Shown in pieces: positions 12,431 to 23,479 of a stretch of DNA of 64,000 nt. The stretch's first letter is position 1, and each line of letters begins with the position of its first letter. Made by a program: the position numbers and the translations under genes. Source of the stretch: Pomacea canaliculata. Taxonomy: Eukaryota > Mollusca > Gastropoda > Architaenioglossa > Ampullariidae. The DNA is taken from NCBI RefSeq assembly GCF_003073045.1, contig NC_037591.1, forward strand, positions 27,251,319 through 27,315,318, read 5' to 3'. Below the pieces are notes generated by a model. The model was not told the origin of the DNA. It saw nothing but the letters and a program-made list of their open reading frames with translations, and ran no database searches.

Positions 12431-15240
12431 ACTAATATAGTTAACTCAGTTTTAAATAAATAGTTGCAGATAAAGGAAGACAGGAATTTGATCATGTTAA
12501 TTTTTTAAGCTAAGATTGAATGATGGTGTTATTCATCATAAGTTTTTGGGTTAAACTAAAGGTGCAGAAATGTAACCTATTCTCTGTTTGCAGTCTTTTG
12601 ATATTCCACAAGAAAGGCACTCCCCTTATTTGTTGATATTGTATATGTTGCTATAATCTATCACTTTTATTTTAATGCATTTCAGAATGGAGCAAACTTT
12701 AATTAGACAATAACACAATGTTTATGAAGCTCCCAGCCACCACAGAGAAAAACTAAAAAAGCACTTGTGATAACCTGAAGTCATTTCTTTCAAAGTAAAA
12801 ACAGATGCTTTTAACATTTTCATTTTTCAATGCCAACGTTGTTGCTATCTCATGACCACACTTTGTATTGTTTTCTGTGGAGTTTAAAATTGAACCTCTT
12901 GTAGTAACATATATTGTATACAGCTTTGTATAATTAAAGTTTATACAACAGTCAGACATGTATATAACAGAAAAAAAGCATGAGAAAACCCTTATGCATT
13001 GCAACGTTTTGTTTTCTTCTTCTTGTATGTGCATAAACCTATCAAGTAATGAAGCAGCCAAAACATATTTTTATAGATGACTCTCTAAGTATTGCATTAT
13101 AGAAAGTCAAATGTAAAAGACATTTAATATGCATTAAAAAAAGGCCTTTGGTCCTCATGGAAAATCCCATTTTGCTGTTGTGTTGCACATGTGTAGGGGG
13201 AGGAGTGGATGGTGCATGATAAAATCTTATTCAGGTTTTGGAATAAATTTTATTTTAAGATATGTGAGGCCAGCACTTAATTTCTTTCAATCAATGTGCT
13301 GCACCACAACTGGGGGAAGCTTCAAATTTAGTCTTGTGACTTTATCAAGCCCAGGACTCATTTTAACTGAAACTAAAATATCCACATCACCCAGTTAAGT
13401 AAAGGCAGTTCATAAATGGCATACAACTCAAGCTCTATTCCCCTCTAATCAGTGGGATGGTCTTTGATATCTCTGTTCAAGTGCCTTATTTCTGTAACTC
13501 AGCATTTCTGCAATGTCAATGCAAGAAATCACACCTGTGACTGTTTCTTAATGAGCAGACACACATGAATTTGAAAAATGGTTCAGAATATTTGATGCTG
13601 GCAAGAAAAATTAAAAACAGAATAATCAGATATACAGATTTTTCTTATTACCGAAATTACATCCTTCTTACCTTATTCCAGCAGTCTTAGTTATATTTTC
13701 CAGCCTCTTACTATGAGTCCTCTTGGCTATATTTGCCAGCCTCTGACTGCTAATCTCCTTCAGCAGTCTTAGAAAACTACGAACAGGCCAATTCTAAATA
13801 AACTTGTAAACTTAAATCCATACACATATGAACACATAAAACAGACACCCACAGAATACATTATGCCAGTGTATGGTCAGGACATGGAGAGGTGAAGTCA
13901 TTGGTTTTGAAAAAAAAAACACATTAAGTTTTATCTTAAAGGTGGTCAAAAGAATCAGCATGATGAAGGCTGATAGGTAATTTGTTTCAAGTTCATGGGG
14001 CTTGATAGGAGAAAGACCATATGTCTTTGTCTTAGTGGGATTCAAAGAAGTCTGGTGTCAGAAGATGGAGGAATCAGTTGATAGGAGTGACTTGGTGAGA
14101 TATACAGGACCTGTACCAGAAACTGTGGAATAAGTCAAAGTGGAGAGCTTATAGACTGTACGATCAGAGATTGCCAGCCAGCAAGCAGAGCAAATAATAG
14201 GAATTTGATCTGCAGATAAGTATCATTCTGGACTATCAAGTAGATTGGGAGAGCCAGCCAATGGGAATTGCAATAGCAGATCCCCGAGAACACAATGAGT
14301 GTTGGTGGTTTCAGATAAGCTGGTTTGCAGACTTGAGAAATGTGACAAAAAGTCAAACTCTAATCAAGAATGAAACCTAAATAGAGGACAGAAGCAAAGA
14401 AAGGAATAAATAAGCTGGTTATGGAAAGTATAAGGAAGGGAAGGATGATCAATACAATTTTGGGGACAAGTCAGTACCAATTTAGACTTGTTGTCATTCA
14501 TATGTAGTCTGTTCTGGATCATCCACGTCTTCCTGTGTTGGTGATATCAGTCCAGAAAACAGAAGTCCTGACTGATAAAGTTGCAAAACTCACATGGCCT
14601 CCAGTGTTGGGACAGTGCAGTCTCATTCGGAGCGTATACTTGGAGAAAAGTGACATTTAGACGTATGAAGAGCAGCCTGCAGGACTGGATCAGACGCATG
14701 GATATGAACTCCGACTTCCTTTGTTGCGATGGCTATATAGGACGGTTGTTTCCCTTTCTCCAGTGGTTTTCGTACTCGTCTACACAACCAATATGATAGC
14801 AAACGCAGAAACGATCGAAACAAATATTTGACCTCGCTTTCCCACTCAGAGAATCGATTTTTTTTTTTTTAAATCCTTTCCATAAGACTACATTAGTCAA
14901 AAAAAGACTCAAAGAACGCAAGGTTGAGGACAACAATGACTTACGATAGCAAGATTTTACATCTACGAAGCGCAGAAGACATGTCCCTGTGAAAATTAAA
15001 GCTTGACTTGGTATGTCTCAACGACGGTTTTATTTCGTTTACGATACTGATAATCACAAGTTTATTTAACTTGACTGAATATACGTGTCGGTGGTCCTTT
15101 TTAATTCAAACCTTTCCAAATCATACTTGAAACACAAGTATAATTATTACTAAATAGTCTTTAATATATTAAATAATGAAAGATACAAAAATAGTTGTGA
15201 TTTCGAAAGCTGATTATCGTTCACTTTATTCACCTTTTCT

Positions 15241-15352
15241 TGTCACCACGTAACCGGAAGTCGTGAAGTATCTCCCTTTGTAGGACTTCCGCTCCAACAC
15301 ATTCCTTTCTTTTCACGGACTTCGTAAGTTTGCTCAAACAGCGTTACGTACA
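15241..15352 (+). promoter_or_regulatory. DDI promoter/5'UTR with two ETS sites
   Basis: Directly upstream of the DDI start codon. Two inverted ETS/GABP motifs are visible: ACCGGAAGT at 15253-15261 and ACTTCCGCT at 15285-15293. No TATA box is evident. This is typical of a housekeeping promoter (inference). Confidence 0.5.
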
Positions 15353-18300
15353 ATGCAGTTGACTGTCACGACGCTTTCAGACCAAATTTTTTCTCTGGAG
15401 GTTGGAGAAGATCTAGATTTGGCGAGTTTCAAAGCACTGTGTGAATTAGAAGTCGGTGTTCCCGCGCACGAAATCGCAATTCTTTGGAAGGGGCAACCAC
15501 TGTACGATGACAGGTTAACTTTGAAGCAGTACGGGATCGGCGATGGCGATATGCTTCTCTTACAGCAAATTACTGGGCAGCTTGGACAGAGACATGATTG
15601 GGGAGGACATCGTCAATCGTCAGGTGATACGAGAAGAAAAACGATTAACAGTTAACTTCCTAGACTTTGCTCACTTTCTCAAAATAATTCGTCAGTCCGA
15701 GTTGTGCTCATCGACATCGGGAATCTCCGACGTCAAGACTGCTTTCAGTACATATGATACGCAGTTTTCATACTAAATGTTACCAGTATACACAGTTCTA
15801 GTGGGAAATGAGTTACTGTAATTTTAACAAGGTTTTCTTTTATTTCTTACAGTAACACAAGTTCCAGCATAAAATTTTCTGCAGTGAAACAAAGAATATT
15901 TTCATCTTTTATAGTGAACAATAGCAGTACATAAGGCAACATTATGCAAGTAAGACTAACTTTCTTTAGTGCAAAACCTGCATCATTTAACAATATGTAT
16001 GGATGCATGTTTACTATGTTTTTGAATGGGCTTTAAAAATGTATCAATTTCCATATGACTTAAACTTCGTTTTGAAAAATGTTGATTAATGTAATTTTGT
16101 TAAAAATCATAATTAGCTCTGTAAGTATAAAAAATTTCTGCACATTTTTATTGCATTTTTAAATGTAATAAGTAATCGATGCTGCATTACAAATTCAGGG
16201 GCCAGTAATTTTTCTGTTTGAAGATGTAATTTTTTTTTTTGAGGGTGGGGGGAGGAACAATATATTAAAATGCAACTTTCATTTGTATGTAGCACGATAT
16301 GCCCAGGAATCATGACACACTTGTTAAAAAAAGAAGCTGGAGGTGTATTTTCACATATGATACTGGGACAAAAGTTCAACTCCTAAAATGGGTCATAGGT
16401 CATAAAATTAATTGCAATATTCTTTTTTTTTTTTTTTTGCTACAATTGTTAGAACTATGTGGCATGAAGTCCATAAATGTAGTTAAAAAGATAACAGCTT
16501 ATCTGATTCTTATGCATGTAAAAAGTCAATATAGAGCAGTGTTGGTGAAATCTAATGGTTGTCACGATTAGAAAGTCTTCCAAAATATATACTGCAGTAA
16601 ATCTGCTCATGTTGATGAGATTCTTAGAGGATATTTAATGAAATTAGCGACAACCATTTTTTACACATGACTTCCCACATCTGCAAGACAAAAGCAAGAA
16701 TCGCAGTGAACAAAGTTTCTGTGATTTCAAGACAAAGTACCATGATGCCCATCAGTATGAATTCAGATCACATCAGTTTTTGTTTTGCAGGAATATGTTG
16801 ACAAATACTTTTTGTATGGAAATTAAAGAAATTTGTTTGGGAAAAGTTTCAGTGCACTCCGAATATTCAAAACTTCGTAATGTGAATAGAATATATGTCA
16901 AAAGTGACCCACCCTCGACCAGTCTTTTTTTTCTTCGGCAATTACCAAATTTATTCATTCAAACACACAAAACATACAAAAAGCAACACAGAAAGCCTGT
17001 ATTATGATAGGTATCTCATTAAACCTTTATACATCCATTGATATGGTTTCAGGATTATCAAAGCAAAAATAAAGATTTAAGTAATCGTAAGTCTGGGTTA
17101 GGGTTAGGCCAGAGGGGAACTTTTGTCATAGTGTCATATCACAGTGAAGTAGCTTCTAATCCATTTAAGCTAGTCTCCACAAACTTAATGTGCAGCCAAT
17201 TTGACTAGAAGATATGGTGTGGAGTATTACAAACAATTCATGGGCTTAAAAGACCCATTTTGTGGCCATGGGCAATTTGGCTTTATCATGCTGATTGCAT
17301 TAATTGCTTTTTTAAATTTTTTTGTTCATGCATGAGTATCCATGTGCTGCATTACTGCGAACAGCATCCATTTTTCATTTGATAACGATGGCATCTGACT
17401 TGCATATATTATGTGACCAATTTATATTGAAAAAAATAGTTTTGCTTATATACAACAAGCAAGGAATGTAGTAACATTCATACATGTAGGTCAAATCAAC
17501 TGAGGCCAGTAGTCAAATTGATTAAATTAAGTTGTGGATGAATTGAACAAGGGTTGTGATGGAGTCAGCTTTGTCAGATAGGTAAATGTTCAAATCAACC
17601 AGTGACCACAACTTCAGCTTGACTATAATGATTCATGATTTGAGCTTAAGCAGAAGTATAACACATCCATTTAAGCAAGCACATTAAAGACATCACAATG
17701 ATTGCTAGTGAAAGTTACCTATATTTAAGATCTTTTCCTTATACTTTTATAATTTTTGGTTTAATTGCTGGTGTATCTCCCAGAGCAAAAATTAACTAAA
17801 ACTAACATGGAAAGTGATTTGTGAAAATAAAGTTGTGGGTTATTTTTTATTTGGCATCAGGCTTACCTAACATAGACTTCAGCTCAATTCAGCTACCAGG
17901 GATAAGTGGACGCCAGCAGCAACTTTCTTCTGAGCCTGACCCAGAAACTATCAGATCAATGTTTCTAGCAGACCCTCATCAGCTTGCATTGTTGAAAGAA
18001 CGCAACCCTACTCTGGCAGAAGCATTAAATGACCCGGGTAAGGGTAAAACTTCTAGTGGTTTATGTAAGAAATATTTGCATTAGTTTTCAATGATATGCC
18101 AACTACAATTTTTTTTGTTGAAGGAAATGTAGTAGTAGAATATATAATTATAGTCATTTCTAGAGCATTGCAAGATCATTATGCCTTTCTGGTAGTCAAG
18201 TCAGCTTTGTTGCTTTTCATGCGTATTTTGAAAGTGTTGAATGACAACAGTTTAACACAGAATAGAAAACTTTCTACATTGAAACACAGTCGGGCACCAA

Positions 18301-21300
18301 CAGTGGTCCCATGAGATGTTCGCACATTGACAGCTGCACCTAATGATGCATTTCCCAAAATATATCTCTCCAGTTAAAAGATATGTGCATGCACATTGTT
18401 TTTTTTATCTCATTCAGAGAAATTTAGCAAAGTGTTTAACGAGCAGCAGGCAGAGAGGAGGCGCCTTGAGAGAGAACGCCATGCACTTTTTAGTGCAGAC
18501 CCTTTTGATCCTGAGGTACAGAAACGCATTGCAGAAGAGATCAGGTAAAATTAATCCATGGGCTGTAATCTAGTAATTTTTAGTTTGCTAATTATTTACA
18601 TCTATATTAGTAACATAGTTTCTGCTGCTTTAGATCATGATGACTCTTTGTGATGAATTTTCCTTGGGTTCTGTTTAGAAGCAAAAGTCGTTTATTAATA
18701 TCCTGACAGAAACCATCTTCATTTTGTGTGGTTTGCTATTTATGTGCTTTGATGTAAGCTCCCATTTTCCAAGATAAAAATCTGCATGATGTGGTCACTG
18801 TTCTAGCAAGATGATCCAGGAAAGGCTGTGATGCGGGCAACATTGTGGCATATCAGCAAATTGCACGTGTCCCGGCTTTTTCTTGCTCTTCACTGAGCAC
18901 CATTCTGAGTAAATCTTATAGATCTGGTAAAAGGATGCAGACCTGTTTTTATTTTCAGCATGCTAGGGTTTTTTTAGTGTGTTTATTTTAAATAAAATAT
19001 ATGTTGATTAGACTTGTAGAGGAAAAGTACACATTTGTTGTGGGATTGTATGTCTCTGTATTGTCAGATTTAAATCACTGCCATTGTTGCAAAGCACTTC
19101 TGTTTTTTTACACATGCTAATGCTACACCTAATTATTAATGGAAGAGGCTGGTGGTTAAACTACTCACCTATGAAGCAGAAGGTTTGGTTTTAGATTTGC
19201 TTGGCCTGTAGCTGGTAAACTCCCTTGTCCACCTAGCAGCTGCTTACCAGAAAAAGGGAAACTGATTTATCACAAAAGATGGTGGAAGGAGAGTCTTTTG
19301 CATGCCAACCCCCAAAGCAAGATGAACTTCTTAAATTCATTAAACCCATATAGGGAGAAAAATATTTGTGAATGGAGACTTGAAATTAAGAAACAGTTTT
19401 AGCAGATGGGCACAATATAGGTTTATCCTACTTCCTTTCAAGGAGAACAATATAAAGATGAACAGACATCTCTCAGTCATCAGTCAAGCATAGGAGTTTG
19501 ACAGAAAATGCCAACACATCTACTACTGGACACACATTGTTCTTCCCACTTTATGCATTCCAGTTATGTGAAGAGTGCCTTTTACACTTTTTTTTTAATT
19601 AATGTCCTGAATTTTATCAGTACCAGAGAAGATTGTAAACAGCTAGTAATCAGACAGGAAATGTAGGCAAGGTCTGGATGCGTGCAACTTTGTGTGTGGC
19701 ATGAATCAAATTGCACATCTCCCGGCCTAGCTTGTGTTCCCACAGGCATCATTTGTTTTGTGTGCATTGCGACTGCACATCTGCACTCTTTTTGTTTATG
19801 TGGCATGGAAAAAGCTGCTTGTTTCCCTGCAAAGTTTGTCTTCTGGCTGGCCTTTCCCCTTATTTTCTTGGCTGTTTTATATTTAGCTTTGTGTATTGCA
19901 TGATGCTTTTTGTTTCCAAATATAAGATGTCACTAGATTAATGATATATATTTGCTTTGGTTTTTGTGTTTCTTTTCAGGGGAGAGGGGGGACCTAACAT
20001 TTAGAGTATTGTTTGTGCATGACGCGGGAATGTCATTTAAATAAACATTGGTTTGATGCACCCTCTGTTTATTGTCTTTTAAAGAAGCTGTTCTCAAAGT
20101 GTGGGCTGCACGCATAAGTCAGGTGGTCCGCGGCTGAGTCATCATATGTCAGCAAAGTGATGTTAAATTGCCAGAGACGCTAATTTTTTTAGGCCTTGGT
20201 GGTCTGCCATATTTTTTACTTTTGTTAAATGGTCAGCGGTCCGAAATACTTTGAGAACCACTGTTTTTAAAGCATGTTTTGTCATGACTTGCCTTGATCA
20301 TGTTGGTCACTTTTCTGTTGCCCTTATGTGCCCTTTTTAAATTTGTGGCCATGTGTATGGGTAGTAAGGGTGTTGCAATATAAGATAAGCATAAGCAGCA
20401 TTGCCAGCACCACACCCTACCCACCACTGATGATCTATTTTGTTAGGACATTAAGTTTAAAGAACAAGAAGCATATACACAAAATCAGTTCTGATGGTGA
20501 CATGTTTTGGGTTTCGTTGAATCTTAGTGTATGCTAGATATGCTGCAGCTGATTCAGGTCTTATACACATCCCATGGGGTGCATCTTGAAAAGATGCCCA
20601 GCATGAACAATGGTGGTTATTTTTTATGTTGGAGAAGATTTGTGTGCTCAGGAAAGGTTGTGACTTGGGCAATTCTGTGATGTCCTGTCAGATTGCACTT
20701 GTCCCGGCCTTGTCTTGGCTTACACTTTCTCTGCATGTAGTAATTTTTGGTCAAATCTAACATGGACTGGGAGAAAATTTTTCTTTTGTTTATGAGCAAT
20801 AAAAGGAAGGGTATTTTCATCTGCTAAGAGACTTGGTGAATGACAAAAGAACTTGATTGGCCATTTCTATCATATTGTAAAGGTCAGGTGGAAGACTTTT
20901 TCAAGTAGGTGCCTGTCTTGGTAAGTTTTCTTCTTAAATTAAAAACATTGATAATTAAAATGGGCCTTGTGGTTTGCATGTTTATTATTTATGTAATGCT
21001 TTAGGAATGTTACTAAGTCAGTTCAACTCTTTCAATTATTTTCAGAATGAAAAATGTAGAGACCAACATGGAGACTGCAATAGAGTTTGCACCTGAAAGT
21101 TTCGGGCAAGTTGTTATGCTGTACATAGATTGTATGGTTAACGGCCATCCTGTCAAAGCTTTTGTTGACTCAGGTAAACATTGCTTAGAGTAATGCAGTC
21201 TGTATAATTAGTTTGTGGTTAAGGGTTTTGTACATTCTATACATACAACACTTAACTGGTTATAAAGTTTACAGAACCAGTGTTTATTAAAACAATGTAA

Positions 21301-23479
21301 TTCTTTAAAAATTTAGGTTTAAGAAAAATGTGTAAACAAAGTCATTTTAAAGTATTATAACTTGTCATTAACTTGCACAGTATCATTGAGTTAAGATGCA
21401 CATGATTTCTATTTAATATCTTAATTGCAGGGGCACAAATGACCATCATGAGTCAAGCATGCGCAGAACGATGTCACATCATGCGGCTTGTTGATCACCG
21501 ATGGGCAGGGATTGCTAAAGGTGTTGGAACACAGAAAATCATTGGAAGAGTGCATCTGTGTAGGTTTAAATTCATTGTGTTTGTTTTAAGCTGCATGACA
21601 CAACCTTTAGCTAAAAGGCAGAAATTTTATAGCTCATGGAAGATAAACTTCAGTTCTAATAGTCTCAAAGCTTTTAGCTTGTGGTTTTGTGTAAAATAAA
21701 AATGTTTAATTTTGCATTTTATCAGTTTTAAGTGTGCTTACATTTTTACCTGTGTGTGATCTGTGGTGTCCGGTCACTTAATCCCCAGACACTTCATCCC
21801 CGACACTTCATCCCCGAGACTTTTAATCCCCAGACACTTCATCCCCGACACTCAAGAACTATTTTCATATCATATTGTTGAAGAACATTAAATTTACTAG
21901 CTTATATGAACTTTAACTAATGTTGTAGATGTTCAAATGACGTTGAAGTTAATAGCATGATTTGAATTTGAATTTCAATTAAATTTTTCGCTGACTTCAT
22001 AATTTTATAGTTAAGGATTTAGTTTAGGGATTAAGTGTCTGGGGATTAAAAGTCTAGGGGATGAAGTGTCGGGGATGAAGTGTCTGGGGATTAAGTGACT
22101 GGGAACCGTGATCTGTATCTGCTTTTGATAATATAATTGCCAGATAATGTTAACTTGGTTTTAAACTGATTCCTTTGTGATGCATGCGAAAGCTCAGCAA
22201 CTGTTTTGGTAATTTGCTTCTGGGATTTTGACTTGCATTTTTCCTGGTCGTCTATGCAGGTCAGATTCAGATTGGGCCAGTTTTCTTTCAGTCTTCTTTC
22301 TCCATTTTAGAAGATCAGCCAATGGACATGTTGCTTGGACTGGATATGTTGAAACGCCATCAGGTTTGTCAAAATCTGTTCATTGTGGAGATTTTTTTTA
22401 TTATGTGAGGCTTCAAATGTGTTATAGGATATTTGTACATTTACACTTGCATTTCAGGCGATGTTAGAGTAGCTTGTAAGGATTCATTTTGAGTTCACGA
22501 TTAGAATATTGCTGAGTAATAATAGTTCATGCAAAAAGGAGCATTTATAATTGTATGTCTCACTGTGGACTAAACTGTCAAGTAGATCAGTAATTTCCTT
22601 AATTTACAAAATAAACATAACGCAAAATGTTTATAAGCAATGCAGAAGTTACTAAAAGGTATTGAAATGACTTTGAAACAAAGAATAAATTGTTCATATG
22701 AGCAATTTTCTTAATAATGTATGCAATAATGCTTTGTCTGTCTGTTTTTTTCCCCTCCATTAAAGAGCTTTGTTTGCAGAGAACTAAGGATACTGGCACT
22801 TGTGTTTGAAGTCCTTTTGTTTGGTTCTTGTCTCTCAGTGCATCATTGATCTGCGAAAGAACATGTTAGTCTTTGGGACAACTGGTACAGAAACTCCATT
22901 TTTGAGTGAATCTGAGTTGCCTGTTCATGCTCGCCTGAACATGAATCACAATTCAACAGACGAAGACCAAGACCTGGCTCGGGCAATAATGCAGTCAGAA
23001 CAGACAGCTGGTAAGTTTAGACAGTGAGAGAGGTTATCTCCATCACTGTTTTTCAGTGTTGCAGAAGTGTTTTTTATAGTCTATAATTCTTAGAAGATTC
23101 TTGGATAGTTAACTGCAATGATATTGTATCACTAACTGCAGTATTTTGAAATTTATAATAGCTTTTGAAAAAGTAAAGTATGGAACTCGAAAAGGTTCAT
23201 AATACCAGTATTATTATTTTGGTGGAAGGCTCAAGGCCACAGCCAGCAGGAGCCTCTTCTGTAAATGCTGGTGCCTCAACGTCAGTGCAACAACCAGTAC
23301 CAGGCCCTTCACACTCTGGATCTTCTGCATCCACACTGACATTTTCAGAATCTTCCATAGCCAAACTTATGAATTATGGGTTTTCTCGAGCTGCTGTGAT
23401 GGAAGAACTTCGCCGAGCACATGGTAATGCTGATCAGGCCTTGGCAGCTTTATTAGCCAAATCTTTGAATTGGAGTTAA
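15353..23479 (+). CDS. DDI2: Protein DDI1 homolog 2 (ubiquitin-directed aspartic protease)
   Basis: Exons: 15353-15623, 17861-18037, 18418-18544, 21046-21173, 21431-21559, 22260-22363, 22839-23010 and 23229-23479. They sum to 453 codons with no frameshift. The protein has an N-terminal ubiquitin-like domain (residues 1-75) and a helical DDI domain ([20 protein letters not shown] ... [14 protein letters not shown]). The retropepsin domain ([20 protein letters not shown]) has its active site [13 protein letters not shown] at Asp233. [17 protein letters not shown] and [13 protein letters not shown] follow. A C-terminal UBA domain covers residues about 408-452. Family role: a proteasome shuttle that cleaves heavily ubiquitinated clients such as NFE2L1. 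Vertebrate DDI2 lacks the UBA; this gene keeps the yeast/fly architecture. The last-exon acceptor (AAG at 23226-23228) is less certain. Introns carry several MITEs. Confidence 0.97.
18816..18890 (+). repeat. Intronic repeat, copy 1 of 3
   Basis: CAGGAAAGGCTGTGATGCGG ... AAATTGCACGTGTCCCGGC. Diverged relatives lie at 19655 and 20649 in the same DDI intron. Family unknown. Confidence 0.55.
19655..19740 (+). repeat. Intronic repeat, copy 2 of 3
   Basis: CAGGAAATGTAGGCAAGG ... AAATTGCACATCTCCCGGC. Homologous to copies at 18816 and 20649. Confidence 0.5.
20077..20272. mobile_element. Non-autonomous hAT MITE with 8-bp target duplication
   Basis: Element 20085-20264 (180 bp) flanked by perfect 8-bp direct repeats TTTTAAAG (20077-20084 and 20265-20272). 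Termini are inverted: AAGCTGTTCTCAAAG on the left, and CAGTGGTTCTCAAAG read on the minus strand at the right. TIR type and 8-bp duplication fit the hAT superfamily. No transposase frame. It sits in DDI intron 3. Confidence 0.85.
20649..20722 (+). repeat. Intronic repeat, copy 3 of 3
   Basis: CAGGAAAGGTTGTGACTTGG ... AGATTGCACTTGTCCCGGC. Homologous to copies at 18816 and 19655. Confidence 0.55.
21756..22116. mobile_element. Fold-back MITE, Mutator-like, with 9-bp target duplication
   Basis: Element 21765-22107 (343 bp) between perfect 9-bp direct repeats GTGATCTGT (21756-21764 and 22108-22116). Its ends are inverted repeats of about 85 bp starting GG(T/-)-TCC(C/G)GTCACTT, and inside each arm the motif ACTTCATCCCCGAC recurs in tandem. 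The centre is AT-rich and non-coding. A 9-bp duplication with long TIRs fits the Mutator-like superfamily (inference). It lies in a DDI intron. Confidence 0.85.

Larger units (their letters stand above)
7247..15240. other. PLEKHG5 3'UTR and long intergenic region
   Basis: About 8 kb without a supportable protein gene. Several AATAAA-type signals occur (for example near 8071, 8943 and 10323), so the 3'UTR end cannot be fixed. The region contains a tandem duplication, a tRNA-derived SINE, a palindromic SINE fragment and a hAT terminus, each listed separately. Short open frames here lack codon bias, splice context or family similarity. Confidence 0.6.

Noticed and set aside
17092..17107. GGGTTAGGGTTAGG, telomere-like
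   Set aside because: Only about two units; too short for an interstitial telomere and expected by chance in 64 kb.
19140..19310. Possible second tRNA-derived SINE (GGTGGTTAAACTACTC ... GGTTTGG)
   Set aside because: The B-box is degenerate and no second copy was seen in the window.
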